A stretch of 64,000 nt of DNA from Algibacter miyuki. Its GTDB lineage: Bacteria; Bacteroidota; Bacteroidia; Flavobacteriales; Flavobacteriaceae. The stretch is from assembly GCF_042427745.1 (NCBI RefSeq), contig NZ_JBHMFA010000005.1. One strand, given 5' to 3'. The position numbers and the translations under genes were made by a program. Numbering within the stretch: position 1 is the first letter of the stretch; each line of letters begins with the position of its first letter. This document shows, piece after piece, positions 17,814-28,071 of this stretch. The notes under the pieces were generated by a model that was not told the origin of the DNA, ran no database searches, and saw nothing but the letters and a program-made list of their open reading frames with translations.

Positions 17814-19223
17814 ATGATTTCCTTCATCCTAAATAACAAAACCATACATACTCTAGAACCTTCAGGAATGACGCTTTTGGATTTTGTACGTTACCAACAG
17901 CGCCTTACAGGAACCAAAATTGGTTGTCGCGAAGGCGATTGTGGTGCATGTACCGTTTTAGTGGGCAATTTAAAACATGGAGCCATGGAATACCAAAGTA
18001 TTACCTCTTGTATTTCGCCTTTAGGTAATGCGCACGGCAAACATATTGTGACGGTTGAAGGCACAAATTTAAAGCACCAGTTAACCACCGCTCAAGACGC
18101 CATGAAAGCCAATTTCGCCACGCAATGTGGCTTTTGCACGCCTGGTTTTGTGGTAGCATTAACCGGGTTTGCCCTATCAAATTCTGATAAAAATTATAAC
18201 AACGCTATTGATGCGATTAGTGGAAATATCTGCCGCTGTACCGGGTATAAATCTATTGAAAAAGCAGCAAATCATGTGGTTGAAAAACTTCAAACCAAAG
18301 AAGAAACCGGATTTAGTTGGCTGATTGAAAACGGATTTATTCCAGAGTATTTTGAAAAAATTCCTGAGAGATTAAAAGCATTAAGTACCGAAACTTTAAA
18401 AGCATCTCAAGAAAAACGAATTTCTGGCGGAACAGATTTATACGTACAACAAGCCGATAATTTAACCGATCTTGACATCACACTTTTAACAGAAAACCAA
18501 GAGTTAAGAGGTATTCATATTGAAGACGGGGTTTGTATTATAGGCGCCAATGAAACAGCTTCTAATTTATGGAACAATCCAGAATTAAATACTGTTTTTC
18601 CTAATTTGAAATCACACTTAAAACTCGTGTCTTCTCAGCAAATAAGAAATATGGCGTCTTTTGGTGGGAATATAGTAAACGCATCACCCATAGGAGATAT
18701 GACGATTTTCTTCCTCGCTTTAAATAGCAAGGTCACGCTTATTACTTCCGAAGAAAAAGAACGCGTTATTTCGCTTAAAAACTTCTATCAAGGCTATAAA
18801 AATTTCGATTTAAAGGACGATGAACTCTTAAAAAATATAGAATTTAAATTACCAACGGCACATTCTTTTTTCAATTTTGAAAAAGTATCGAAGCGTACAC
18901 ATTTGGATATTGCAAGTGTAAATACCGCTATACATATTTCTGTTGAAAAGGATAGTATTTCCGAAGTACATGTTTCTATGGGTGGTGTTGCAGCGATTCC
19001 GAAGTATTTAAAAAACACCTCAACATTCTTAAAAGGAAAATCGCTATCAGCCCAAACCATTTTAGAAGCCAACACAATCTTACAAAAAGACATTTCACCT
19101 ATTAGCGATGTTCGAGGCACTAGCGATTATAAACGTTTATTAGCACGTCAGTTATTTTTCGCACATTTTACGGTGTTATTTCCGAAGTATTTCAACTTAA
19201 AAGATTTTGTTAAACATGGATAA
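17814..19223 (+). CDS. xdhA: Xanthine dehydrogenase small subunit (2Fe-2S and FAD)
   Basis: A 469-residue subunit. A plant-type 2Fe-2S domain carries CREGDCGAC (about residues 38-46). A second 2Fe-2S domain carries CGFCTPG and CRCTGY (about 102-145). A linker leads to an FAD domain (about 190-360) with GGNIVNASPIGD, and then the CO-dehydrogenase-type flavoprotein C-terminal domain. It passes electrons from the molybdenum site to NAD+. It pairs with the molybdopterin subunit, whose ATG overlaps this stop codon. The operon guaD-xdhA-xdhB would convert guanine to xanthine and then urate. Confidence 0.94.
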   Translation: MISFILNNKTIHTLEPSGMTLLDFVRYQQRLTGTKIGCREGDCGACTVLVGNLKHGAMEYQSITSCISPLGNAHGKHIVTVEGTNLKHQLTTAQDAMKANFATQCGFCTPGFVVALTGFALSNSDKNYNNAIDAISGNICRCTGYKSIEKAANHVVEKLQTKEETGFSWLIENGFIPEYFEKIPERLKALSTETLKASQEKRISGGTDLYVQQADNLTDLDITLLTENQELRGIHIEDGVCIIGANETASNLWNNPELNTVFPNLKSHLKLVSSQQIRNMASFGGNIVNASPIGDMTIFFLALNSKVTLITSEEKERVISLKNFYQGYKNFDLKDDELLKNIEFKLPTAHSFFNFEKVSKRTHLDIASVNTAIHISVEKDSISEVHVSMGGVAAIPKYLKNTSTFLKGKSLSAQTILEANTILQKDISPISDVRGTSDYKRLLARQLFFAHFTVLFPKYFNLKDFVKHG

Positions 19224-21543
19224 AAACAAAGCCAATACCGTCTTAAATTCAAAATTAGACGCTGTAACAATAGCGTTGAAAAAGAGTATAAAAAACTTAG
19301 ATTCGTACACACATGTCCGTGGAGAATCGGTGTATGTAGATGATATCAATATCAGACAAGGCACCTTTCATGCTGTGGTTTTTGATGCACCAAAAGCACA
19401 CGGAAGAATAAAGCATATCGACTATTCTAAAGCAGAAGCTTTGAATGGAGTAGAACGAATTTTCACTTATAAAGATATTCCTGGAAAAAACGAAATTGGC
19501 GGTATTATTCCAGATGAACCTTTATTTGCAGAACATGAAGTTCATTTTTGGGGCATGCCGATTGCTTTAATTGTTGCCGAATCAGAATTTATAGCTCGAA
19601 AAGCAAGACAATTAATAACCATTGACATTGAAGAATTACCTGTAATTACCACAGCAAAAGAAGCGAAAGCCAAAGGCAGTTTCATTAATGCACCACGATC
19701 GTTTAGTTTAGGCGATACTGAAAAGGCATTTAAAAATTGTGAGTATATTTTTGAAGGAGAAACCTTTTCCAACGGTCAAGAACATTTATATATTGAAACT
19801 CAAGGCGCTTATGCCGAACCTCAGGAAAATGGGAATATAAAAGTAACTTCGTCCACACAAGGACCTACATCTGTGCAAAAAACAATTGCTCAGGTTTTAG
19901 GTGTTGCCATGCACAAAATTGAGGTGGATGTTACCCGACTTGGAGGTGGCTTTGGAGGTAAAGAAGACCAAGCAACACCATGGGCAGTGATGGCGGCTTT
20001 GGCTAGTTTTCACTTGAAACAGTCGGTGAAAATAATTTTGAATCGACACGACGATTTACGAATGACAGGCAAAAGACACCCTTATGAAAGCACCTATAAA
20101 ATTGGCTTATCAAAAGACTTAAAAATCCTAGCTTACCAAACAGAATTTTTACAGAATTCTGGTGCTTCGGCCGACTTGTCTCCAGCTATTGCCGAGCGTA
20201 CTTTATTCCATGCCACCAACAGTTATTATATACCGAACGTCACCACAAAAGTATTGAGTTGTAAAACCAATTTACCAACAAACACGGCCTTTCGAGGTTT
20301 TGGTGGTCCGCAAGGTATGTTTGTTATTGAATCTGCCATTGCAAAAGCAGCACATGAAATAGGTGTGAGCGCAAGCCAAATTCAAGAAACTAATTTATTG
20401 GAAGAAAATAACACGTTTTCTTATGGACAAATAGCGAAGAAAGTCGAAGCTAAAAACAGTTGGAATTCAGCTAAAAGCATATTTAATATCGAAGCTTTAG
20501 AACGAGAGATTCACAGCTATAACAAAACACATATAAATTTCAAAAAAGGATTGGCTTTGATGCCGATTACTTTCGGAATTTCATTCACCAACACACCCAT
20601 GAATCATGCACGAGCTTTAGTTCATATTTATTTAGATGGTAGTGTTGGCATTAGTACCGCTGCCGTAGAAATGGGGCAGGGCGTAAACACCAAAATGATG
20701 CAAATTGCTGCAGATGTATTTTCGATTCCTATTGAAAAAATTAAGATTGAAACCACAAATACTACGCGCGTTGCCAATACTTCGCCGTCCGCGGCAAGTT
20801 CTACTGCCGATTTAAACGGAAAAGCCACTTTAATAGCCTGTAACGCCTTGTTGGAACGTCTGAAAATCGTGGCATCGGAAGCCTTAGAAACTTCAAAAGA
20901 AAGCATTGTTTTAAAAGATGGGTTTGTATATCATAATTCTGAAAAACCCAAGTTAACTTGGACCGACCTCATCAATAAAGCGATGTTGAACCGTGTAGCT
21001 TTAACTGAAAATGCGCATTATGCCACACCTGATATTCATTTTGATAAATCGACGGAAAAAGGGCACCCGTTTGCCTATCATGTTTACGGCACAGCTATAA
21101 TAACCACAACAGTCGATTGTACACGTGGCACTTACGAATTTGATAGTGTAAAAATTGTACACGATTACGGAAAAAGCATGAGCGAAGGCATCGATTTAGG
21201 TCAAGTGGAAGGTGCTTTAATTCAAGGTATCGGCTGGATGACTATGGAAGAAATCGCTTATAATGATGAAGGCAAACTACTTTCTAATGCCTTATCTACT
21301 TATAAAGTACCCGATATATTTTCGGCACCTAAGCGGGTAGAGGTAATCCCTTTAGAAACGGATGGTCATGATCTGGCTATTTTAAAATCTAAAGCCGTTG
21401 GCGAACCGCCCTTAATGTATGGTATTGGTGCTTATTTTGCGCTTCAAAATGCGATAAAAGCTTTTAACCCTAATTACGATTTAGAATTTCACGCTCCCAT
21501 GACTCCCGAAAAAGTATTGATGAGTTTATATAAAAACCCGTAA
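19216..21543 (+). CDS. xdhB: Xanthine dehydrogenase molybdenum-binding subunit
   Basis: 775 residues from the ATG at 19216. A TTG nine bases upstream is not needed. The N-terminal aldehyde oxidase/xanthine dehydrogenase a/b hammerhead domain (about 40-145) is followed by the two molybdopterin-binding domains. Visible motifs are GGGFGGKE, FRGFGGPQG, EMGQGVNTKM and the active-site segment AVGEPPL, whose glutamate is the catalytic base in xanthine oxidases. It oxidises xanthine (or hypoxanthine) to urate with XdhA. Sulfuration of the cofactor would depend on the XdhC protein encoded on the other strand at 22.1-22.9 kb. Confidence 0.95.
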   Translation: MDKNKANTVLNSKLDAVTIALKKSIKNLDSYTHVRGESVYVDDINIRQGTFHAVVFDAPKAHGRIKHIDYSKAEALNGVERIFTYKDIPGKNEIGGIIPDEPLFAEHEVHFWGMPIALIVAESEFIARKARQLITIDIEELPVITTAKEAKAKGSFINAPRSFSLGDTEKAFKNCEYIFEGETFSNGQEHLYIETQGAYAEPQENGNIKVTSSTQGPTSVQKTIAQVLGVAMHKIEVDVTRLGGGFGGKEDQATPWAVMAALASFHLKQSVKIILNRHDDLRMTGKRHPYESTYKIGLSKDLKILAYQTEFLQNSGASADLSPAIAERTLFHATNSYYIPNVTTKVLSCKTNLPTNTAFRGFGGPQGMFVIESAIAKAAHEIGVSASQIQETNLLEENNTFSYGQIAKKVEAKNSWNSAKSIFNIEALEREIHSYNKTHINFKKGLALMPITFGISFTNTPMNHARALVHIYLDGSVGISTAAVEMGQGVNTKMMQIAADVFSIPIEKIKIETTNTTRVANTSPSAASSTADLNGKATLIACNALLERLKIVASEALETSKESIVLKDGFVYHNSEKPKLTWTDLINKAMLNRVALTENAHYATPDIHFDKSTEKGHPFAYHVYGTAIITTTVDCTRGTYEFDSVKIVHDYGKSMSEGIDLGQVEGALIQGIGWMTMEEIAYNDEGKLLSNALSTYKVPDIFSAPKRVEVIPLETDGHDLAILKSKAVGEPPLMYGIGAYFALQNAIKAFNPNYDLEFHAPMTPEKVLMSLYKNP

Positions 21544-21597
21544 TTAGCTTTTTGCGAAATACCTTCTAAAATAATTCAAAAATAACACCTATTTCCA

Positions 21598-22080
21598 TTG
21601 CACTATAAAAAACAAAATATATTAAAAGGCGCCATAATTTACAGTGCAGGTGATACTGTTGCTGCACTTTTACTAGCTGAATTTTCTTGGTATCGCGTAC
21701 TTGGTATGATGTGTATTGGTGCCACGTTTTATGCTTTTGAAATTCCTAATTATTTTGATTGGATTGTAAAAAAGACGCAGTTTTTAACTGGAATAAAAGC
21801 CACGGTTACAAAAACGATTTTAGCCATTATGTATTTTAACCCGTTATGGATTGCGAGACATTTGCTATTTATTAAATTGTTTTCTGGTGAATTTAACGCC
21901 CTTGGATTCAATTTATTGGAAATTGCTTTCTGGTCGTTTTTGGTGAATATTCCAATTTCGTTTACAGCGAATTATATCATTCAGAATCGTTTCAAACTAA
22001 AATGGCGTTTTTTAGGAAGTGCTGTTTTTTCTGCCTTTATGGCCGTTTATTATGCATTGAGCGAAACTATCTTTAGTTAA
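21598..22080 (+). CDS. Four-helix integral membrane protein, possibly Mpv17-like
   Basis: A 160-residue membrane protein. The frame is closed by TAA at 21583-21585, so the TTG at 21598 is the first usable start. About four hydrophobic segments are visible (GAIIYSAGDTVAALLL, VLGMMCIGATFYAF, a middle segment, and FLVNIPISFTANYII). The GD near the N-terminus and the late W...N.P...N pattern recall the Mpv17/PMP22 layout, but the match is weak and by eye only. It follows xdhB by 54 bases, so it may be co-transcribed. Transport of a purine product is possible but unsupported. Confidence 0.7.
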   Translation: MHYKKQNILKGAIIYSAGDTVAALLLAEFSWYRVLGMMCIGATFYAFEIPNYFDWIVKKTQFLTGIKATVTKTILAIMYFNPLWIARHLLFIKLFSGEFNALGFNLLEIAFWSFLVNIPISFTANYIIQNRFKLKWRFLGSAVFSAFMAVYYALSETIFS

Positions 22081-22129
22081 ATTCAACTTGTTTATTTCTA
22101 TTATCAGATTATATAATTCAGAAAAAACG

Positions 22130-22900
22130 TTATCCTTTATAATGCACTTGTAGTAATTGTGCAGCTACATCTATAGCGATTTCTTTTGGTGTGTTTCCTC
22201 CTGTATTTAAGCCTATCGGACAAATCACATTCGTCATGCCTTCCTTAATATTCAAATCTTTAATGAGCATATTATGGAATCGTGTACGTTTTGTTTTACT
22301 TCCTATTAAACCTAAAAAACGGGTTTCATTTTCAAGCGCCATAGCAATAATATCAAAGTCGACCGAATGATCAGGGGTCATCACCAATACATAGCAGTTT
22401 TTTCCCCAGCTTACAACGTCTCGAAAGGTTTTAAAATCGTCTAAATTAACAGCATGGAAAGTTATACTTTCATCTAAAGATAAGTTTTCAAACCAATGAT
22501 TTCGGTAATCGATTATATTTACTTTAAATGGCGTATCGACTAATATTTCAGCCAATTCAACGCCAATATGTCCGGCACCAAATAGAAATAATTGAGGAGA
22601 TTGATTCATGGGTTCTATAATAAATTCAACTTTTCCGCCGCAGCATTGTTCAAATTCTGGACCTAAGGTATAAGCACATTGGATGATTCTATTCTCTGTA
22701 AGTGCTATTTTGGCTTCATCCATAGCTAAGAACTCTAATTTTCCACCACCAATAGTGCCGTGTAAAACACCTTTATCAGTTATAATCATTCGGGAACCCA
22801 CAATGCAGGGTGTTGAGCCTAAACATTTAGTTACAGTCAACAATGCAACGGGTTGTTGCTTGATTTTAAATTCCGATAAAAGATCTATCCAATGTTTCAT
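22130..22900 (-). CDS. xdhC: XdhC-type molybdenum cofactor insertion/sulfuration protein
   Basis: A 256-residue XdhC/CoxI-family protein. The N-terminal domain has SRMIITDKGVLHGTIGGGKLE and CCGGKVEF, a conserved pattern thought to bind the molybdenum cofactor. The C-terminal Rossmann-like domain begins LFLFGAGHIG and ends with GLNTGGNTPKEIAIDVAAQLL. Family members deliver sulfurated cofactor to xanthine dehydrogenase. The gene is convergent with the xdhAB operon rather than part of it, so expression may be timed separately. Confidence 0.93.
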   Translation of the reverse strand: MKHWIDLLSEFKIKQQPVALLTVTKCLGSTPCIVGSRMIITDKGVLHGTIGGGKLEFLAMDEAKIALTENRIIQCAYTLGPEFEQCCGGKVEFIIEPMNQSPQLFLFGAGHIGVELAEILVDTPFKVNIIDYRNHWFENLSLDESITFHAVNLDDFKTFRDVVSWGKNCYVLVMTPDHSVDFDIIAMALENETRFLGLIGSKTKRTRFHNMLIKDLNIKEGMTNVICPIGLNTGGNTPKEIAIDVAAQLLQVHYKG

Positions 22901-22998
22901 TCTTCATAAAAAGAGAATTTAAAAATAAGGTTTTTATTTGATTATACATTCTGTAAATACAACTTCTATAACAGACTTATACATTTCAATATTCATCA

Positions 22999-23036
22999 TA
23001 AAAAAAAGCGCAAGTTTTAATGACTTACGCTTTTTG
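22999..23036 (-). terminator. Bidirectional terminator
   Basis: A nine-position stem with one mismatch (agcgcaagt at 23007-23015 against acttacgct at 23023-23031), with A-run before and T-run after. On the minus strand it lies just after the lipoprotein gene ending at 23077. Confidence 0.75.
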
Positions 23037-23076
23037 TATTTATTGAATTAATGCCGTTAAGACATCGTTTTAAAAT

Positions 23077-23880
23077 CTATTGCTTATTTAAATTAACAAC
23101 GTTTTCAGTTTCTATTTTAGATAATTCTTTTAATTCTCCAGCTTCATACAGCTTTGGCAAATCTTTTAAAGGCGTGCCAACCTCAGCTTCATAATTAATG
23201 TAATCTTGAAAAGTAATACCATTTACAACACGCTTGTTATAAGCACTTCTAAAACGCACACCGCCTTCATTTACGCTATAATTATAAGCTAAATAATCTA
23301 TTTTATGGTTTGTTGTATTTATCCAGTAATGGTAAGCATCGTCAAAATCTTCTCCGCCACCTTCTTCATTGAACGTGACCCCTATAACAGCATAAGGCTC
23401 ACCTTTAATTGTGGTGTTTTCGATAAAGGTTTTATTCACCGATGCATCATTTAATTTGTATGGAAGTGTAGCAAAATAAATTACCGAATTTAAAGCCCCC
23501 TTTGCACTATTAATTTTCTTCTGTGTAAGTGCTAAAAAATGTCCATCTTCCTTTCTTGAGAACAGGTCGTTTTTTAGAACATCTTCCGTTAACGCATCAT
23601 CCTTTCTTGAGATTTTCGTGTATTCAAAATTTTGTCCGTTATTTTTAAATTTATACGTATCCCCTCTAAATTCGAATTGATAATACGCCGTATTATACAA
23701 ATCGCCACCATGAGCCTCTATGGCTTCATTTAGAATTAACTCCGCTTTTGAAAGCGTTACAACTTCAGGAGTTGGTTCTTCCTGGGTTAAAATGGAATTA
23801 TTTCCCTTTTTAACTTTGGTATTACATGCTAAAAGTGTCGTAATACTAGCTATAACTATAAGATGTTTTTTGATTTTCAT
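23077..23880 (-). CDS. Periplasmic lipoprotein, DUF6503-like
   Basis: A 267-residue lipoprotein. The signal peptide ends at LLAC (Cys19) and is followed by a Gly/Asn/Gln-rich linker and then a single domain. LNEAIEAHGGDLYNTA, FRGDTYKF and the later YHYWINTTNHKIDYLAYNY resemble the Bacteroidota DUF6503 group, which looks like an LolA/LolB-type half-barrel. I recall this family from memory only. No catalytic residues stand out. It may bind a hydrophobic ligand at the cell envelope. It stands alone between convergent and divergent neighbours. Confidence 0.75.
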   Translation of the reverse strand: MKIKKHLIVIASITTLLACNTKVKKGNNSILTQEEPTPEVVTLSKAELILNEAIEAHGGDLYNTAYYQFEFRGDTYKFKNNGQNFEYTKISRKDDALTEDVLKNDLFSRKEDGHFLALTQKKINSAKGALNSVIYFATLPYKLNDASVNKTFIENTTIKGEPYAVIGVTFNEEGGGEDFDDAYHYWINTTNHKIDYLAYNYSVNEGGVRFRSAYNKRVVNGITFQDYINYEAEVGTPLKDLPKLYEAGELKELSKIETENVVNLNKQ

Positions 23881-24111
23881 TTTATACTACTTGTTTTTAT
23901 TCAAAGTTATGGTTTTGTCGTAAAACGAAAGAAAAACTGTCATGGTAATTTCAGGCTTTAACTAAGTTTTAGTAATACAAGAGCAAACCATTTACAGTTT
24001 AGTTCTTTGCTATAAAAAGATACGTTAAAGTCGTTATCTTTATATCTAGAAAATTAAAAACGGTATGGATTTTGACCTTATTCACCCTTTAGAATCGCAT
24101 AACATTTACTT

Positions 24112-25116
24112 ATGAAAAACAAACCTACCGCGTATTCCATTTTAGACCTTGCTTTAGTGTCTGATGGCCATACGCTTAAACAAACATATAACGACGCTTT
24201 AAACTTAGCTCAACATGCTGAAACTTATGGATACACACGCTATTGGTTAGCAGAACACCATAACGCACCAAATATTGGCAGTAGTGCCACATCGGTTTTA
24301 ATAGGCTTTGTAGCTCAAGGCACAAAGACTATTAAGGTGGGGTCTGGCGGGGTTATGCTACCCAACCATTCGCCCTTAATTATTGCCGAACAGTTTGGTA
24401 CTTTAGGATCATTATACCCTAATCGGATAGATTTAGGCTTAGGTAGAGCACCTGGAACCGATAGAGAAACGGCGCAAGCCATACGTTCAGATTTTATGGA
24501 TGCTGCGCATGCGTTTCCAAATGAATTAGAAAAAATACAAACTTATTTTTCTAAGAAAAATGCAACTTCCAAAGTGCGAGCAACCGTAGCCGAAGGTGTA
24601 GAAGTACCTATTTATATTTTAGGTTCTAGCACAGATAGTGCCCATTTGGCAGCTAAAAACGGATTACCATATGCTTTTGCAAGTCATTTTGCAACTACAC
24701 ATTTATGGAACGCTATTGATATTTATCGTAAAGAATTTCAGCCTTCCAAAGATTTAGAAACGCCTTACGTTATGGCCGGTGTCAATATTATAATTGCTGA
24801 TACTGATGAAGAAGCACAGCGTTTATTCACCTCATTAATACGCATGATTGTGGGCATTTTTACTGGGAAACGTGATTTTGTACAACCACCAACAGACATG
24901 ACGGCAGACTTAAAAGAGATTATTCAAAATCCGCAGGTGCACCAAATGTTAAAGTATTCTTTTGTAGGTAGCAAAGCGACTGTAAAAGCTCAAGTTAAAA
25001 CCTTTATGGAACAAACTCAAGCAGATGAACTTATTGCTGTTACTAACATTTATGATGTAAAAGACAGAATACGATCGTACGAATTGCTTGCCGAAATTAT
25101 GAAGGAATTAATTTAA
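24112..25116 (+). CDS. Luciferase-like FMN-dependent monooxygenase (YhbW/MsnO8 type)
   Basis: A 334-residue bacterial luciferase-like TIM barrel. RYWLAEHHN, ATSVLIGF, GSGGVMLPNHSPL, IAEQFGTL and DLGLGRAPG match E. coli YhbW almost block by block, and the length is the same (335 in YhbW). It should bind reduced FMN supplied by a separate reductase. The natural substrate is unknown for the group. Cytoplasmic, single gene. A long inverted repeat follows it at 25170-25234. Confidence 0.92.
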   Translation: MKNKPTAYSILDLALVSDGHTLKQTYNDALNLAQHAETYGYTRYWLAEHHNAPNIGSSATSVLIGFVAQGTKTIKVGSGGVMLPNHSPLIIAEQFGTLGSLYPNRIDLGLGRAPGTDRETAQAIRSDFMDAAHAFPNELEKIQTYFSKKNATSKVRATVAEGVEVPIYILGSSTDSAHLAAKNGLPYAFASHFATTHLWNAIDIYRKEFQPSKDLETPYVMAGVNIIIADTDEEAQRLFTSLIRMIVGIFTGKRDFVQPPTDMTADLKEIIQNPQVHQMLKYSFVGSKATVKAQVKTFMEQTQADELIAVTNIYDVKDRIRSYELLAEIMKELI

Positions 25117-25169
25117 GCTTTAATTACAAATCGGCTTTCAAAACTTATACCGCTAAAACCACCAAGAGC

Positions 25170-25234
25170 AAAGCATCTTTTAAGTGAAAAATAAATCTGT
25201 TTTTTTTAACTATATTTTCGTTAAAAGATGCTTT
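25170..25234 (+). repeat. 14-bp perfect inverted repeat, possible long-stem terminator
   Basis: Arms aaagcatcttttaa (25170-25183) and its exact complement (25221-25234) are separated by 37 bases holding an eight-T run. It lies between the monooxygenase gene and the DUF2339 gene and could end transcription or act as a leader hairpin. Confidence 0.6.
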
Positions 25235-25347
25235 TACCAAAAAAATCTATCCATTTTATTCTTCTTTTTTATCTAGAATATATAATCTTAAAGATTAGTA
25301 TTACATTGCATATTATTATTTAAAGCACTTAATACATCCAACTCCCT

Positions 25348-28071
25348 ATGGAATATATTCTTTCAGTCGTCATTATACTTTTATTAATTTTTCAGAACTC
25401 TAAATACAGCAAAAACAACAGTCGCTTAAAGGAAGATATTGATGATTTAAATGAAAAAGTTAACGGACTTCACAAGTTATTAAAGCGTGAGCAATTTCAT
25501 AATTCCTCTATAGAAGAAACGGTTCAGAATAATGCTTTTGACTACGAAGTTGAAGACGAACCTATTGAAAAGGTGGTTCCTGAAATCATTATTCCTCCAA
25601 TAGAAAAATCTTTGGAATCTTCTGAAATTGTTCAGAATACTTCAGAAAACGACTACTTGCCAACTTATGCTAGCGTTACTAAATTAAAAGCTAAAGATGT
25701 TGAGATTATAAAAAATATATTAGTTACTGCGGAAACGTCTCAAGACACTGAAACTTTACATAGGTTACGAAATAAAATGGTTGATGTGCTTGGCATTAAT
25801 ACCGTTAAAGAATCTAGCGATTTAGAGTTCATTAACACCTTGTTAAATGATTACAAATATTACAACAACGAGACTTTTAATACTACTGCTGAAACTCCTA
25901 ACAACACGGATACTGAAATTCCTTTAGAAGATCAAGACAGTACTTATTTAGCATCGGCAGCACCTATTAAAAAAGAAGAAAAAGAACCTACGCTACCACT
26001 TTGGGAACGTTTTAAACAGAAAAACCCCGATTTAGAAAAGTTTATTGGCGAAAACCTAATCAACAAAATTGGTATTCTAATCCTTGTTTTGGGCATTAGC
26101 TATTTTGTTAAATACGCTATAGATAAAGATTGGATTAACGAACCTGCTCGTGTTGGTATTGGTATTCTTGCTGGTAGTTTAGTGTTATTTATCGCACATA
26201 AATTGCGTAAAAAATATGCGCCGTTTAGTTCTGTACTTGTTGCAGGAGCTATTGCTATTTTTTACTTTACTATTGCTATTGCGTTTCACGAGTATAAGTT
26301 GTTTGGCCAAGAAGTTGCTTTTTCCATCATGGTCATAATTACGGCTTTTAGTTGTCTCATTTCATTATCATATAATAGAATGGAATTGGCTGTATTATCA
26401 CTTATTGGTGGTTTTGCTGTCCCATTCATGATTAGTACTGGTAGCGGTAATTACGTTGTATTATTCACCTATATCGCCATTTTAGACATCGGCATATTAA
26501 CATTGGCCTATTTTAAAAAATGGCAACTTTTACATATTCTAGCCTTTATATTTACTATACTGCTATTTGGAGGTTGGGTTACTAAAGATTTACTTTCCCT
26601 AGAGCCTCATTATTTTGGCGCCTTAGTTTTTGGTTTTATTTTCTACTTAATATTTATAGTGATGACCACTATAAACAATTTACGAAACAAAGGGAGTTTT
26701 ACCGGTATTCAATTAGGTATGTTGGCTACCAATAACTTTGTATTCTACGGTATTGGTATGTTTGTTTTATCGGAATATAATCCAGAATTAAGAGGGCTCT
26801 TCACAGCCTTTTTAGCTTTAATGAACATGGGGTATTCGCTGTTATTATTCAAGAAATTTGGTTTAGACAAAAAAGGAATTTATCTATTAATAGGTTTAAG
26901 TTTAACCTTTATTACTTTGGCCATTCCTATACAGTTTTCAGGAAACAACATTACAGTGTTCTGGGCCATAGAAGCCGTTATGCTGATGTGGTTGGCTCAA
27001 AAATCGCAAATTAAAAGTTACCGTTTTGCTTCTGTTATTGTGCAAGCTTTAATGATAGGTAGTTTGGTGATGGATTGGGAGGTTTATACTAATGCTGAAG
27101 CCTTTAACATTATACTTAACCCTGTATTTATAGCTGGCTTTTTAGTTGTACTATCTCTAGTTACTGTGCATCTATTATTACGCAAGGAGACTGAAAAATT
27201 AGAAAAGTTTGGTTTGGTGTTTAATCCAATATTCTACAAAAAACTAACGCGCATTGCTGCTGTAGTTGTGGGTTATTTTGTGGGATTAACAGAAGTGATT
27301 TATCAAGCAGATCAATTCTTTATGATGAACGGGTTGTTATCCGTTTGTTTACAATATCATTTTCTGTTTTCAGCTGTATTATGTTTTGTTTTATACCGAA
27401 ACAGAACAACTAGCAATGATAAATTAATTAATGTAGTCGCTATTTTTAACATAGCCATATTCGCCATTGGAATAGCCAAATTACCCATGTTAGAATTTGA
27501 AGAAAACTTACTATATGATTTTAATTATAGTATTTCCTATGCCATGCACTTTGTTGGCTTGGCCTTTGTTTTATATTTCTGGTATTTGGTTTACAACAGC
27601 AATAAAACGCAAAAAGTATTTTCTATATTTAATAATAAATTAACCATTTGGTTGGCCGTTTTTGCCTTAGTACTTATAGCAAGCACCGAAGTCATTTTAC
27701 AAGGACTTCATTTAATGGACTTCTCCATAGCGCAAAACGAACAAACTAATAAATACGCTTTAATATCAACGGCGCAATATAAAATAATAAAAACAGGGCT
27801 TCCCGTATTATGGGGCGTTTTGGCTTTTGTATTGTTACTTTGGGGTATTAAAAAACAATTAAAATCTCTACGAATTATTGCGCTAACACTTTTAGGACTA
27901 ACCATTGTTAAGCTTTTTGCTTACGACATTAGTAATGTCTCTGAAACTGGAAAAATTATCGCCTTTATATTACTAGGAATCCTAATTTTAATTATTTCAT
28001 TTATATATCAAAAAATAAAAGTTTTGGTTATTGATGATGAGAAAACAACAGAAAATGAAAACATCGATTAA
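25348..28071 (+). CDS. DUF2339 multi-pass membrane protein
   Basis: 907 residues. A first membrane segment (2-17) is followed by a coiled-coil and acidic linker region to about residue 215. From about residue 230 come roughly 20-24 hydrophobic helices beginning LINKIGILILVLGISYFVKYAIDKDWI, the DUF2339 hallmark. The conserved KDWINEPARVGIGILAG and LSLIGGFAVPF segments are present. The biochemical role of the family is unknown. The next gene, a DUF3999 protein, overlaps its end. This is a recurring pair in Proteobacteria and Bacteroidota, and the two products probably form an envelope complex. Confidence 0.9.
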   Translation: MEYILSVVIILLLIFQNSKYSKNNSRLKEDIDDLNEKVNGLHKLLKREQFHNSSIEETVQNNAFDYEVEDEPIEKVVPEIIIPPIEKSLESSEIVQNTSENDYLPTYASVTKLKAKDVEIIKNILVTAETSQDTETLHRLRNKMVDVLGINTVKESSDLEFINTLLNDYKYYNNETFNTTAETPNNTDTEIPLEDQDSTYLASAAPIKKEEKEPTLPLWERFKQKNPDLEKFIGENLINKIGILILVLGISYFVKYAIDKDWINEPARVGIGILAGSLVLFIAHKLRKKYAPFSSVLVAGAIAIFYFTIAIAFHEYKLFGQEVAFSIMVIITAFSCLISLSYNRMELAVLSLIGGFAVPFMISTGSGNYVVLFTYIAILDIGILTLAYFKKWQLLHILAFIFTILLFGGWVTKDLLSLEPHYFGALVFGFIFYLIFIVMTTINNLRNKGSFTGIQLGMLATNNFVFYGIGMFVLSEYNPELRGLFTAFLALMNMGYSLLLFKKFGLDKKGIYLLIGLSLTFITLAIPIQFSGNNITVFWAIEAVMLMWLAQKSQIKSYRFASVIVQALMIGSLVMDWEVYTNAEAFNIILNPVFIAGFLVVLSLVTVHLLLRKETEKLEKFGLVFNPIFYKKLTRIAAVVVGYFVGLTEVIYQADQFFMMNGLLSVCLQYHFLFSAVLCFVLYRNRTTSNDKLINVVAIFNIAIFAIGIAKLPMLEFEENLLYDFNYSISYAMHFVGLAFVLYFWYLVYNSNKTQKVFSIFNNKLTIWLAVFALVLIASTEVILQGLHLMDFSIAQNEQTNKYALISTAQYKIIKTGLPVLWGVLAFVLLLWGIKKQLKSLRIIALTLLGLTIVKLFAYDISNVSETGKIIAFILLGILILIISFIYQKIKVLVIDDEKTTENENID

